NCBI GenBank assembly: GCA_003584875.1
Contig: QVQD01000042.1
Span: 1-34,234, forward strand
Reading direction: 5' to 3'
Source of the DNA: Methylococcales bacterium
GTDB lineage: Bacteria; Pseudomonadota; Gammaproteobacteria; Methylococcales; Methylomonadaceae
Length of the DNA: 34,234 nucleotides
The translations under genes and the position numbers were made by a program. Of this stretch, positions 16,464 through 21,934 are shown piece after piece (position 1 is the stretch's first letter; the number at the start of each line of letters is the position of its first letter). Under the pieces are notes generated by a model that searched no databases, was not told where the DNA came from, and was given only the letters and a program-made list of their open reading frames with translations.

Positions 16464-16656
16464 TTGTATGTTGTTTTTCTGCAACAACTTCAGCATTAGA
16501 CTGTTGTATTTCTGCAACAGATTGTTGTGAATCAATTTGTTTTTTTGTATGTGATTGGATGAAATCAACTAATCCTCTTGAGTATCTATGAGGTACTTCA
16601 TCAAGAAACTTTAACATTTCGTTAATCTGGTCAATATGAAATTCAATTTGCATCAT
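16438..16656 (-). CDS. Small protein preceding the methylase (72 residues)
   Basis: Begins MMQIEFHIDQINEMLKFLDE and continues PHRYSRGLVDFIQSHTKKQI, a helical first half; the rest is Gln/Asn/Ala/Glu-rich and probably disordered. The ATG overlaps the stop of the upstream 47-residue gene (ATGA) and the end overlaps the methylase start, so it is a coupled member of the operon. The LDEVPHRYSRGL segment looks like small proteins found in other phages. No function is assigned. Confidence 0.65.
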   Translation of the reverse strand: MMQIEFHIDQINEMLKFLDEVPHRYSRGLVDFIQSHTKKQIDSQQSVAEIQQSNAEVVAEKQHTNANTTETN

Positions 16657-16796
16657 TTACTCACTTTCTTTTTTTCTGCTGCTCGTTTGACGGATAGGGC
16701 GATTGCTACTGCTTGTTTTTGGGGTTTGCCTGCTTTGATTTCTGCTTCTATATTCTTGCCGACTGCTTTTTGCGACTTGCTTTTGATTAATGGCAT
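16653..16796 (-). CDS. Small basic protein (47 residues) of a type common in phages
   Basis: From the ATG at 16796 the product is MPLIKSKSQKAVGKNIEAE and continues with AGKPQKQAVAIALSVKRAAE, ending in a lysine-rich tail. The PQKQAVAIA..VKRAA core is typical of very small phage proteins that are widespread but uncharacterised (recollection). The longer open frame starting at 16838 is less likely. It sits wholly inside the 3' half of the frame 16944-16657 in another register. The basic character suggests nucleic-acid contact, which is only inference. Confidence 0.7.
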   Translation of the reverse strand: MPLIKSKSQKAVGKNIEAEIKAGKPQKQAVAIALSVKRAAEKKKVSK

Positions 16797-16944
16797 TTTT
16801 AATTTCCTCTGGAACTTCAACAATAAAACGGTAATCAACTTCTAACTTGTCAATTTTTAATTCTGACTGTTGAGTTTTATACCAACCAAAATGATTCATC
16901 ATTTTTTCAAACAAACTTCTATCATCTAATATTTCTACACTCAT
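16657..16944 (-). CDS. Uncharacterised protein whose 3' half overlaps the 47-residue gene
   Basis: 95 residues from the ATG at 16944, which overlaps the stop of the preceding gene as TAATG. The first about 50 residues (MSVEILDDRSLFEKMMNHFG, LEVDYRFIVEVPEEI) look like a real folded protein. The last about 45 residues, rich in Ser, Arg, Lys and Gln, are read from the same DNA as the 47-residue gene in another frame and may be an unstructured by-product. Either the two genes truly overlap in full or the original stop of this gene was lost. Function unknown. Confidence 0.6.
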   Translation of the reverse strand: MSVEILDDRSLFEKMMNHFGWYKTQQSELKIDKLEVDYRFIVEVPEEIKNAINQKQVAKSSRQEYRSRNQSRQTPKTSSSNRPIRQTSSRKKESE

Positions 16945-17222
16945 TAGCAATTCCAATTCTTCAATGATGCTTTGGCTCTTGGTGCATCGCCTTTAGCGTG
17001 TTTAACAACTCCTTCCATGCGAGCACAAAAAGATTTCTTTCTACCTTCGTCTTTTTCAGTCTTAGGATTAGGGGCTGGTGCTTTTAAATTAGCATTGTTC
17101 TTAGCATTGTATTCAGCACGACCTTTAGCCGTCATGCCAGCACCTTTGTCGGTAGGATTATAAGTCTTGCCCTTACCTGTGGTCTTGTGTTCAATTGGTT
17201 TGTCGTGTTTTTTAGTTGCCAT
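16944..17222 (-). CDS. DUF6321-like basic phage protein (92 residues)
   Basis: The core GMTAKGRAEYNAKNNANLKA, then PAPNPKTEKDEGRKKSFCAR and a C-terminus SLKNWNC match a phage protein type I recall as DUF6321, found in many aquatic phages, function unknown. It is strongly basic with a conserved Cys in SFCARM and another at the end. The start is the ATG at 17222, overlapping the GroES stop by one base (TAATG), so the two are translationally coupled. A DNA or RNA contact is plausible from charge only. Confidence 0.72.
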   Translation of the reverse strand: MATKKHDKPIEHKTTGKGKTYNPTDKGAGMTAKGRAEYNAKNNANLKAPAPNPKTEKDEGRKKSFCARMEGVVKHAKGDAPRAKASLKNWNC

Positions 17223-17521
17223 TATGCTAACTCCTGTTCAAAACATACATCTTCCCATGACATGATTAAATAGCGTTCATTGCCTTCAAAATATTCTTGA
17301 TACTTCAAATATTCGTCATTTCCCATTGTGCCAAATCTAACAAATGATCCTACACTAATAGGCATTGGCTCACGCTTACCATTAGGTAGTTTTCTGCCAG
17401 GGCCAACAGCAACGACAGTCCCCATATTATCTCGTTCATCCATAATTACTTCAATAATTGCAGATTTCTGTCGAACAATAGGTTTAACGACAATTTTGTC
17501 GTGCATTGGTTTAAGATTCAT
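17222..17521 (-). CDS. Phage-encoded GroES-like co-chaperonin
   Basis: 99 residues, the usual Cpn10 size. The fold markers are present in order: LKPMHDKIVVKPI at the N-terminus, a loop region (RQKSAIIEVIMDERDN) in the place of the GroEL-binding mobile loop, GTVVAVGPGRKLPNGK, the barrel strand SVGSFVRFGTMGNDEY, and a final segment YLIMSWEDVC. It would cap host GroEL and adjust the cage for phage proteins such as the coat protein, as T4 gp31 does for its capsid protein. The loop differs from the bacterial GGIVL type but keeps hydrophobic residues. It overlaps the upstream Cys-rich gene by 11 bases. Confidence 0.85.
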   Translation of the reverse strand: MNLKPMHDKIVVKPIVRQKSAIIEVIMDERDNMGTVVAVGPGRKLPNGKREPMPISVGSFVRFGTMGNDEYLKYQEYFEGNERYLIMSWEDVCFEQELA

Positions 17522-17765
17522 TTTTTTTAGGCCTTCCTGGTTTAGGTTTTATTGAACCAACTTCTGCCATAATAGTTTCTCTTGTAACATCTGCAACAAG
17601 GTTTTCTAAGGCAGCAGGACTAGGATTTTGTTGAAATTCACCACACCACTCTGTAGCGTGTCTATTTTGATACGTTGGGTATCTGCGACAATTTCCCATT
17701 ACCATATTTGGGTCTGAGAAATATATACAATTTAAGCAAGTCTTATTAAAATTACTATTAGCCAT
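17511..17765 (-). CDS. Small Cys-rich, probably zinc-binding protein (84 residues)
   Basis: Contains TCLNCIYF near the start, then GNCRRYPTY and EWCGEF: four cysteines in the pattern CxxC...C...C that could hold one zinc. The C-terminus is basic (KPKPGRPKKNES), with an AT-hook-like GRPKK. A plus-strand gene at 23190-23348 encodes a protein with the same pattern (CKTCKYW, GICRRFPQTQ, DWCGEH), so this phage has two relatives. No function is established for this type. Confidence 0.72.
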   Translation of the reverse strand: MANSNFNKTCLNCIYFSDPNMVMGNCRRYPTYQNRHATEWCGEFQQNPSPAALENLVADVTRETIMAEVGSIKPKPGRPKKNES

Positions 17766-17790
17766 TCAACATTATCCTGTTGTGTTGGTT

Positions 17791-17829
17791 AAAAAGCCCT
17801 ACTTTCTTTACCGAGAATTTAGGGCTTTT
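17791..17829 (-). terminator. Bidirectional-type terminator after the 112-residue gene
   Basis: Ten-base arms (AAAAGCCCTA and TAGGGCTTTT) flank an 18-base loop; T runs lie on the 3' side in both directions. On the minus strand it sits just past the stop of the gene at 17836-18174 and before the Cys-rich gene. Confidence 0.75.
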
Positions 17830-17835
17830 GTTTAA

Positions 17836-18174
17836 TTACATCTTATCTTGTGCGTGATCCATACGGCTATGTTCGTAGGCAACGTGCTCTCTTGAGCCAC
17901 CTTTCATTTCGCCACACATACCATCATTTTTACCTAAATGTGATGCGTCACGAGAACCAATGCTATCAGCCTTGCCCATAGCTACACCACCAACAAGTTT
18001 AGCTTTTCTTTCGCCAGATGTATCGCTAGAAGTTGCACCTGCTGGAGCTTTAGCACCAGTTACAGATGGCACACCTTTTAAACTGTTAGAGCCTTTTTCG
18101 CTGCCCATTTTTTCGCCCGTACGATCAGATGACTTAGCACCTTTTGGCTCTTTTTCCATTCCGTAATAACCCAT
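17836..18174 (-). CDS. Gly/Lys/Ser-rich low-complexity protein (112 residues)
   Basis: The ATG at 18174 is chosen because AAGGAAAA lies just before it; the frame could begin at 18204 but without a site. The product starts MGYYGMEKEPKGAKSSDRTG and is rich in Gly, Ser, Lys and Ala with no long hydrophobic run, so it is probably disordered. Motifs like KGAKSSDRTGEKMG and GATSSDTSGERKAK look like an imperfect internal repeat (SSDRTGEK / SSDTSGER). It has its own terminator. I do not recognise the family. Confidence 0.65.
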   Translation of the reverse strand: MGYYGMEKEPKGAKSSDRTGEKMGSEKGSNSLKGVPSVTGAKAPAGATSSDTSGERKAKLVGGVAMGKADSIGSRDASHLGKNDGMCGEMKGGSREHVAYEHSRMDHAQDKM

Positions 18175-18177
18175 ATC

Positions 18178-18195
18178 TTTTCCTTTGCAAAGAAA
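18178..18195 (-). promoter_or_regulatory. Palindromic ribosome-binding leader, second copy
   Basis: The same run as at 8112-8129 (minus strand TTTCTTTGCAAAGGAAAA) precedes the gene starting at 18174. A short hairpin ATCTCA-ATGG-TGAGAT (18195-18210) sits immediately upstream and may act as a weak terminator for the nuclease gene or as a leader structure. Confidence 0.4.
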
Positions 18196-18232
18196 TCTCA
18201 CCATTGAGATACTTTATTTTACTATAAATTTA

Positions 18233-18514
18233 CTACATATCAAGAACTTTTATTAATCGTATTGCCCCTTCAACATCGTTTATTCTTATGACAGTTGAAC
18301 CGTTCCAATTTTCCATAAACTTTAATTGTGCTTGCGTAAATTTTTTTTGTTCACTTGATTTTATTTCAACAAGCACCGTTTTTTGTTTATAACCAACAAC
18401 AAGATCAGGAAATCCTAAGCCCATTCGACTTGCATCAAAAACACTTGCCCCTAATAAACGCAATGTTTTAACAACTTCTTGATGATTTAAATCCACTCTT
18501 TTAGCGTATGTCAT
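18233..18514 (-). CDS. VRR-NUC / Holliday-junction-resolvase-like nuclease
   Basis: 93 residues with the compact PD-(D/E)XK layout: RVDLNHQEVVKTLRLLGASV, then GFPDLVVG (35-41) with the catalytic Asp, LVEIK (48-52) with Glu and Lys, and TQAQLKFMENW as the helix with the trailing Gln. This matches VRR-NUC or Hjc-like phage nucleases that cut branched or damaged DNA, useful for resolving packaging concatemers. It starts the long minus-strand block, divergent from the metallophosphoesterase gene with only 52 bases between. Confidence 0.8.
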   Translation of the reverse strand: MTYAKRVDLNHQEVVKTLRLLGASVFDASRMGLGFPDLVVGYKQKTVLVEIKSSEQKKFTQAQLKFMENWNGSTVIRINDVEGAIRLIKVLDM

Positions 18515-18541
18515 TGTAAAATAATGTGATTATGATATAAA
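18514..18541 (+). promoter_or_regulatory. Sigma70-like promoter for the metallophosphoesterase gene
   Basis: TTGTAA and TATAAA are 16 bases apart, followed by AAGGGA 6 bases before the ATG at 18567. The -35 sequence equals that proposed before the scaffold gene. The -35 touches the start codon of the divergent nuclease gene, so the two units share this narrow control region. Confidence 0.6.
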
Positions 18542-18566
18542 GCCATTATATAACAAGGGAATTATA

Positions 18567-19568
18567 ATGCCATCACCAATTTGTACAGATGACGATTTTA
18601 TAAAATTATGGGAATCTTTACGATCTGGGGCAGAAGTATCTAAAGCTCTTGGCATAGATATTCGCCATGTATTAAGAAGACGCAGACGATTAGAAAAAAA
18701 ATATAATATTGTTTTACATACAAAAAATATTAAAAACTTAGATTTAAACAAATATTTAAACGAAAAAAGATTACAAGAGACTAGGCACAATGTAAGACGT
18801 GGCACAACTATGGATAGTGGCCGTATTATCGTTTTTTCAGATGCTCACTTTTATCCTGACGATGAGACAACTGCATACAGAGCTTTATTAGAATCAATAA
18901 AAGAATTTAAACCAGAAATAATTGTTTGTAATGGTGATGCCTTTGACGGTACAACAAATAGCCGTCATGCTCGTATAAATTGGTCAGATGCCCCTTCGGT
19001 AGTAGATGAACTTAAAGCTGTGCAGCATTATCTTGGTGGAATTGAAACAGCTTCTAAGTTTAAATCTAATTTTATTTGGACTCTTGGAAATCATGACGCA
19101 AGGTTTGAGACGTTTTTATCAACTCAAGTACCCCAATATCAAAATGTCAAAGGTTTTAGCTTAAACGACCATTTTCCTACTTGGAAATCCTGTTGGTCAT
19201 ATTTTGTTAACAATGACACACAAATTAAACATAAATGGAAAGGTGGTAAATATGGTGGAGCTAATAATACATTGCACTCTGGTATTAATATTATTACTGG
19301 TCATACACACGTTCTTTCTGTAGATTCTCTAACCGACCATAGCCCTAATTTTAAAAATGGCACTCGTTATGGAGTACAAACAGGAACATTAGCTTATCCT
19401 AAAGGTAATCAATTTATAGATTATTGTGAAGATAACCCTATTAATTGGAGATCAGGATTTGTTTTATTAACTTGGCATAAAGGGCAATTATTAATGCCTG
19501 AAATGATACAAGTCTGGGATGAAGATGAGGGATTAGTGCAATTTCGTGGCAAGGTATATGGTGTATGA
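18567..19568 (+). CDS. Calcineurin-like metallophosphoesterase with N-terminal helical DNA-binding-like segment
   Basis: 333 residues. Residues about 1-80 are helical and basic (GAEVSKALGIDIRHVLRRRR) and resemble a helix-turn-helix. Residues about 85-330 are a two-metal phosphoesterase: SDAHFYP (91-97), GDAFDG (123-128), GNHDARFE (174-181) and GHTHV (245-249), all in the order expected. Metal ligands are complete, so it should be active as a nuclease or phosphatase; the DNA-binding segment favours nuclease (SbcD/Mre11-like superfamily). The stop overlaps the SprT gene start as ATGA. It is early-type by strand and promoter. Confidence 0.88.
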   Translation: MPSPICTDDDFIKLWESLRSGAEVSKALGIDIRHVLRRRRRLEKKYNIVLHTKNIKNLDLNKYLNEKRLQETRHNVRRGTTMDSGRIIVFSDAHFYPDDETTAYRALLESIKEFKPEIIVCNGDAFDGTTNSRHARINWSDAPSVVDELKAVQHYLGGIETASKFKSNFIWTLGNHDARFETFLSTQVPQYQNVKGFSLNDHFPTWKSCWSYFVNNDTQIKHKWKGGKYGGANNTLHSGINIITGHTHVLSVDSLTDHSPNFKNGTRYGVQTGTLAYPKGNQFIDYCEDNPINWRSGFVLLTWHKGQLLMPEMIQVWDEDEGLVQFRGKVYGV

Positions 19569-19903
19569 CACCATCAGCCAAAACTTTAGAAGCCATGTAT
19601 CTGATGTTATGTCAGATAAAACCTTTCAAGTCTTGGAATTTGCCAAATACTGCCTGTATTAACTTTGTTGTAACCGATGAAGAAGATTCTTACGGCACTT
19701 ATGTATTTGATGATGATATTCATATTATTACAATATCTAAAGCCAAGTGCAGTCATTTTGAAACTATACTTAAAACACTAGCACATGAAATGATCCACAT
19801 GAAAAGATATAAACATAAAGCATGGGATCAACATGATGCAACTTTTAGACGTTACGCAAAAAGTGTTGCAGATGAATTTGGGTTTGATCCATTAGAGCTT
19901 TAA
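19565..19903 (+). CDS. SprT-like zinc metalloprotease
   Basis: 112 residues. The gluzincin-type motif HEMIH (74-78) in TLAHEMIHMKRYKHKAWDQH, with the later His residues (KAWDQHDATF) as possible third ligand, fits the SprT/Spartan-like minimal protease. Members of this superfamily cleave proteins crosslinked to DNA; in phages their role is unproven. It is shorter than cellular SprT and lacks the C-terminal zinc ribbon. It is coupled by ATGA to the metallophosphoesterase gene and converges with the Ref-like nuclease gene, overlapping it by 12 bases. Confidence 0.8.
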   Translation: MTPSAKTLEAMYLMLCQIKPFKSWNLPNTACINFVVTDEEDSYGTYVFDDDIHIITISKAKCSHFETILKTLAHEMIHMKRYKHKAWDQHDATFRRYAKSVADEFGFDPLEL

Positions 19904-20164
19904 TAATTCCATTGTTTGAAGTAATAGGGTTTGCTCGTCAATGCCGTAGCTAATTTCAAATCCTTTTCTCCCAAGTCCGTGAACACCAGTATTGCCGCGA
20001 TGATGCTCTGGGCAGAGTCCAATAACTTCGGCATTTTTTCTTTTCCCACCAAATCTTCTAATATGGTGGATTTCACATGGTGTTTCACCGTATCCAAGAT
20101 GTCTACAGAGAGAGCATCCCAATCGTGCAATTTTTCCATATAATTCTTTTTCTGTTTTTGTCAA
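19892..20164 (-). CDS. Ref-like HNH nuclease (RecA-dependent nuclease family)
   Basis: 90 residues with LGCSLCRHLG (zinc Cys pair 17-20), CEIHHIRRFGGKRK (HH catalytic site at 33-34), IGLCPEHHRGNTGVHGLGRK (second zinc pair and the conserved GVHGLGRKGFE block). This is the pattern of P1 Ref-type recombination-enhancing nucleases that nick DNA in RecA filaments. The start is TTG at 20164, overlapping the upstream stop as TTGA; no ATG is available before the conserved region. It joins ERF, VRR-NUC and the exonuclease as recombination tools, though it sits in the regulator cluster. Confidence 0.82.
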   Translation of the reverse strand: MTKTEKELYGKIARLGCSLCRHLGYGETPCEIHHIRRFGGKRKNAEVIGLCPEHHRGNTGVHGLGRKGFEISYGIDEQTLLLQTMELLKL

Positions 20165-20484
20165 CGTGTAATTTTTTCGATTTGTCTATTAGTGGCTTGT
20201 TCTGTTCGCCAGACTTCCACTTTCATTTTAGCTGTTTCAATAGTTAATTTTAATGCTGTATATTTACGTTTAGCTTCTTCTAAGTCATAGCAATATTGTA
20301 AATAATCTTTAGAAGCTAACGCATCCATTTCTTTACCAGCAATAGATGGACTAGGACTATCTTTCATTTTTAATGCCTTTAACGCTGATTTATAGTTTTC
20401 TAACCAAGCTAATCTTGCATCTGCATAGGAATAATCATCTATAAGATCAACAATGTGCTGAATTTCATCATTTGGGTTAATCAT
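20161..20484 (-). CDS. Helical charged protein of unknown function (107 residues)
   Basis: Mostly helical: EIQHIVDLIDDYSYADARLA at the start, then a long coiled-coil-like second half (LEEAKRKYTALKLTIETAKM, VEVWRTEQATNRQI). No catalytic motif is visible. The ATG overlaps the upstream 47-residue gene by ATGA and the end overlaps the Ref-like gene, so it is part of a coupled run of five small genes. I do not recognise a family, although phage proteins of this length with this helix plan are common. Confidence 0.7.
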   Translation of the reverse strand: MINPNDEIQHIVDLIDDYSYADARLAWLENYKSALKALKMKDSPSPSIAGKEMDALASKDYLQYCYDLEEAKRKYTALKLTIETAKMKVEVWRTEQATNRQIEKITR

Positions 20485-20624
20485 TTAGCCACCAGTCCTA
20501 ATCCTATATTGCCTATAAAATATCCTACAAATGACACACCTAGTGCTACATTACCCTTGCTGATCTGTTCAATAGCAACATATAAATAGACTATACCAAT
20601 ACCCCATATTAAATAAGATGACAT
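20481..20624 (-). CDS. Two-segment small membrane protein (47 residues)
   Basis: The product has two hydrophobic runs (YLIWGIGIVYLYVAI and NVALGVSFVGYFIGNIGLGL) joined by a short polar turn, like a helical hairpin in the inner membrane. An AAAGGG ribosome site lies 7 bases upstream of the ATG and the stop overlaps the next gene as ATGA. It is below the length normally called. Role unknown; membrane anchoring or superinfection exclusion are possible but unproven. Confidence 0.65.
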   Translation of the reverse strand: MSSYLIWGIGIVYLYVAIEQISKGNVALGVSFVGYFIGNIGLGLVAK

Positions 20625-20625
20625 T

Positions 20626-20802
20626 CTATTTTCCCTTTAGAATTTTCCATTGTTTTAAAATCTCTGCCTCTAACTCTTGTCTTGCAACTATACCTCTTTT
20701 TTCTTCTACTAAGTTTAAATATTTAATACGTTGTTGTTTTTCTGTCTTTAGCGTAGAAGTAGCCTCGCAGATTCTTCGCCATTCTTCACTATAAGTATCC
20801 AT
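20626..20802 (-). CDS. Small phage protein with SEEWRR motif (58 residues)
   Basis: Starts MDTYSEEWRRICEATSTL and continues helical and basic (QQRIKYLNLVEEKRG, LEAEILKQWK). The pattern SEEWR..CEA...R..YL..VE..RG...L..EI..QW recalls a very common small phage protein type (DUF7696 by memory). The ATG follows directly after the stop of the upstream 30-residue frame (TAAATG), and its own stop is 1 base before the next ATG. Function unknown. Confidence 0.7.
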   Translation of the reverse strand: MDTYSEEWRRICEATSTLKTEKQQRIKYLNLVEEKRGIVARQELEAEILKQWKILKGK

Positions 20803-20895
20803 TTAGATACATAAAAAAAAGATAATAACTAATGCTAATACAATAATAATTCTATCTACTAACTTCTCAAATTCTGCTATTTGTTTACTATTCAT
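20803..20895 (-). CDS. Single-pass membrane peptide (30 residues)
   Basis: The frame MNSKQIAEFEKLVDRIIIVL with the tail ALVIIFFLCI has a short charged N-terminus and one hydrophobic segment of about 17 residues. TGAGG precedes the ATG by about 5 bases and the stop abuts the next start. It follows the structured stretch at 20935-21110 by about 40 AT-rich bases. Real expression is likely but not provable from sequence. Confidence 0.5.
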   Translation of the reverse strand: MNSKQIAEFEKLVDRIIIVLALVIIFFLCI

Positions 20896-20934
20896 AAAAC
20901 CTCATAAGTATATATAAAATATATCTTCTCTTTT

Positions 20935-21110
20935 GGTGAAGACACCTAGCCATCCTAGTGTGCCTTCAAAACCTTCTCTTTCGGAGCCAGTTCACCCGAC
21001 AGTCTTTCGTTGGATCGGCACTATCTTCGCCACCGATTTATGCAGTATTACACCAACTTTCCCACAGTCTGCTTGTATCGTAACTGCTGCCGTTATCCGA
21101 CCAGTTTACG
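20935..21110 (-). ncRNA. Candidate structured RNA adjoining the HNH gene
   Basis: This stretch lacks a plausible protein frame, is visibly GC-richer than its surroundings, and folds well on the minus strand. Arms at 21102-21110 and 21079-21086 form eight pairs with one bulged A. Arms at 21031-21037 and 21014-21020 form seven pairs. The arms GGTGAA (20991-20996) and TTCACC (20935-20940) close a domain that holds a nine-pair hairpin (20960-20964 plus CTAG 20955-20958, against CTAG 20946-20949 plus 20941-20945) with loop GATGG. The first hairpin covers the stop of the HNH gene. It could be a regulatory leader for the small genes downstream or an RNA partner of the HNH protein. Strand and function are inferred. 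Confidence 0.55.
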
Positions 21111-21414
21111 ACCTAAAATCTTTAATTTTATTACCTTTAATTTTATTGCATCTTCCACATAAAGTTTGCAAATTATTTATATCTAATGCTAATTCTGGAT
21201 AAAACTTTCTAGGTTTTACATGATCAATATTTATATTTTTTGTTGAACCACAACTTAAACACTTTACACCATATTTAACTTTAGCAAGTTTTCTTAATTC
21301 TTTCCATTCTTTTGACATTAAAAAATTTTTAGGTTTAGATGCAAAAAGTTTTGACAATTCATTGTTTGATAATTTTTCAACTTTATTTCTATAAGCAATT
21401 TTAATAGAATTCAT
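21106..21414 (-). CDS. HNH endonuclease, homing-type (102 residues)
   Basis: From the ATG at 21414, which overlaps the stop of the Cro-like gene as ATGA. The C-terminal half has the full HNH zinc finger: KCLSCGS (52-55 Cys pair), NIDHVKPRKFYPEL with the catalytic His (65), LDINNLQTLCGRCNKIKG with the Asn and second Cys pair (86-89). The N-terminal half is basic and helical (SKEWKELRKLAKVKYG). It should nick or cut double-stranded DNA. Lying between a repressor gene and a structured non-coding stretch, it may be part of a mobile unit, but the coupled start argues for long residence in this operon. Confidence 0.85.
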   Translation of the reverse strand: MNSIKIAYRNKVEKLSNNELSKLFASKPKNFLMSKEWKELRKLAKVKYGVKCLSCGSTKNINIDHVKPRKFYPELALDINNLQTLCGRCNKIKGNKIKDFRS

Positions 21415-21638
21415 GCTAATTCTGGCCACACAAGGGCATAACTTTTAGGAAACATATCTTTGCGTGTTACTAAACCATGTGATTGTTTTTCTATCTGAGC
21501 TGCTAAAAATACTAATTGCCCATGTGGTATTCCTCTTGTTCGCCATTGTGTTACTGCTGGTGGAGCTACATTACACATCTTTGCTACTTGTTTAGTACCA
21601 CCCAATAATGCAATGATTTGATCATCCGTAAAATTCAT
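21411..21638 (-). CDS. Cro-like helix-turn-helix repressor
   Basis: 75 residues with ALLGGTKQVAKMCNVAPPAV followed by TQWRTRGIPHGQL, the P22 Cro/YdaS-like helix-turn-helix in which QVAKMC is the first and APPAVTQWR the recognition helix. KQSHGLVTRKDMFP and a terminal WPELA are also typical of this type. It has a good ribosome site (AAAGG). It is divergent from the early operon at 21752, the usual place for Cro in lambdoid switches. No CI-like partner or integrase was seen, so it probably tunes early expression and not lysogeny; that is inference. Confidence 0.82.
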   Translation of the reverse strand: MNFTDDQIIALLGGTKQVAKMCNVAPPAVTQWRTRGIPHGQLVFLAAQIEKQSHGLVTRKDMFPKSYALVWPELA

Positions 21639-21751
21639 AATTAACCTTTGTTGTTTTATTTTTATTTATTTTACAACACTTTTTATAAAACATTACACAA
21701 AACTTAATTTTATGTTAATATAACATCATAGTTACTTAAAGGGAGAAAACT
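21639..21751. promoter_or_regulatory. Divergent control region between cro-like gene and early operon
   Basis: 113 very AT-rich bases. The half-sites TGTTGT (21649-21654) and ACAACA (21673-21678) form an inverted repeat with an 18-base spacer next to the repressor gene. TATAAC at 21719-21724 is a possible -10 for the plus-strand operon and AAAGGGAGA precedes the ATG at 21752. The exact promoters are not clear by eye. Confidence 0.5.
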
Positions 21752-21934
21752 ATGTTTGATAAATTTGAAATTGATAACGACTTACAAGAAATGAGAATGA
21801 TGCAAGAAGAAAGACAAATGAGACTTTTGGAAGCATTAGAACACATGGAAATTGGAACAATAACTGAAGAAGATAAAGACGTTATTTGGTTTGAGTGTGG
21901 TATGCCACGTTCTGCATTTCGGAGGATTCAATGA
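21752..21934 (+). CDS. Small acidic helical protein leading the recombination operon (60 residues)
   Basis: The product begins MFDKFEIDNDLQEMRMMQEE and is helical, acidic and methionine-rich, ending in a Cys-containing WFECGMPRSAFRRIQ. A strong AAAGGGAG ribosome site supports the start. The stop overlaps the ERF start as ATGA, so its translation is coupled to the recombinase. No family is recognised. Such small partners may regulate or load the annealing protein, but nothing in the sequence proves this. Confidence 0.72.
   Translation: MFDKFEIDNDLQEMRMMQEERQMRLLEALEHMEIGTITEEDKDVIWFECGMPRSAFRRIQ

Noticed and set aside
16464-16568. Upstream extension of the methylase frame to a TTG at 16568
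   Set aside because: The added 35 residues are Asn/Gln/Leu-rich, lie within the preceding gene, and the ParB domain begins right after the ATG at 16463.
20935-21110. Group I intron as explanation of the structured stretch
   Set aside because: The stretch is short, I see no GGGAAACC-type or AAGATATAGTCC-type core segments, and the flanks are not halves of one gene. Left as an unknown structured RNA candidate.
20933-21202. An 89-residue plus-strand open frame over the structured stretch
   Set aside because: Its amino acid content is unlike the phage's proteins, no ribosome site suits it, and it runs across the end of the HNH gene. The base pairing explains the unusual composition better.
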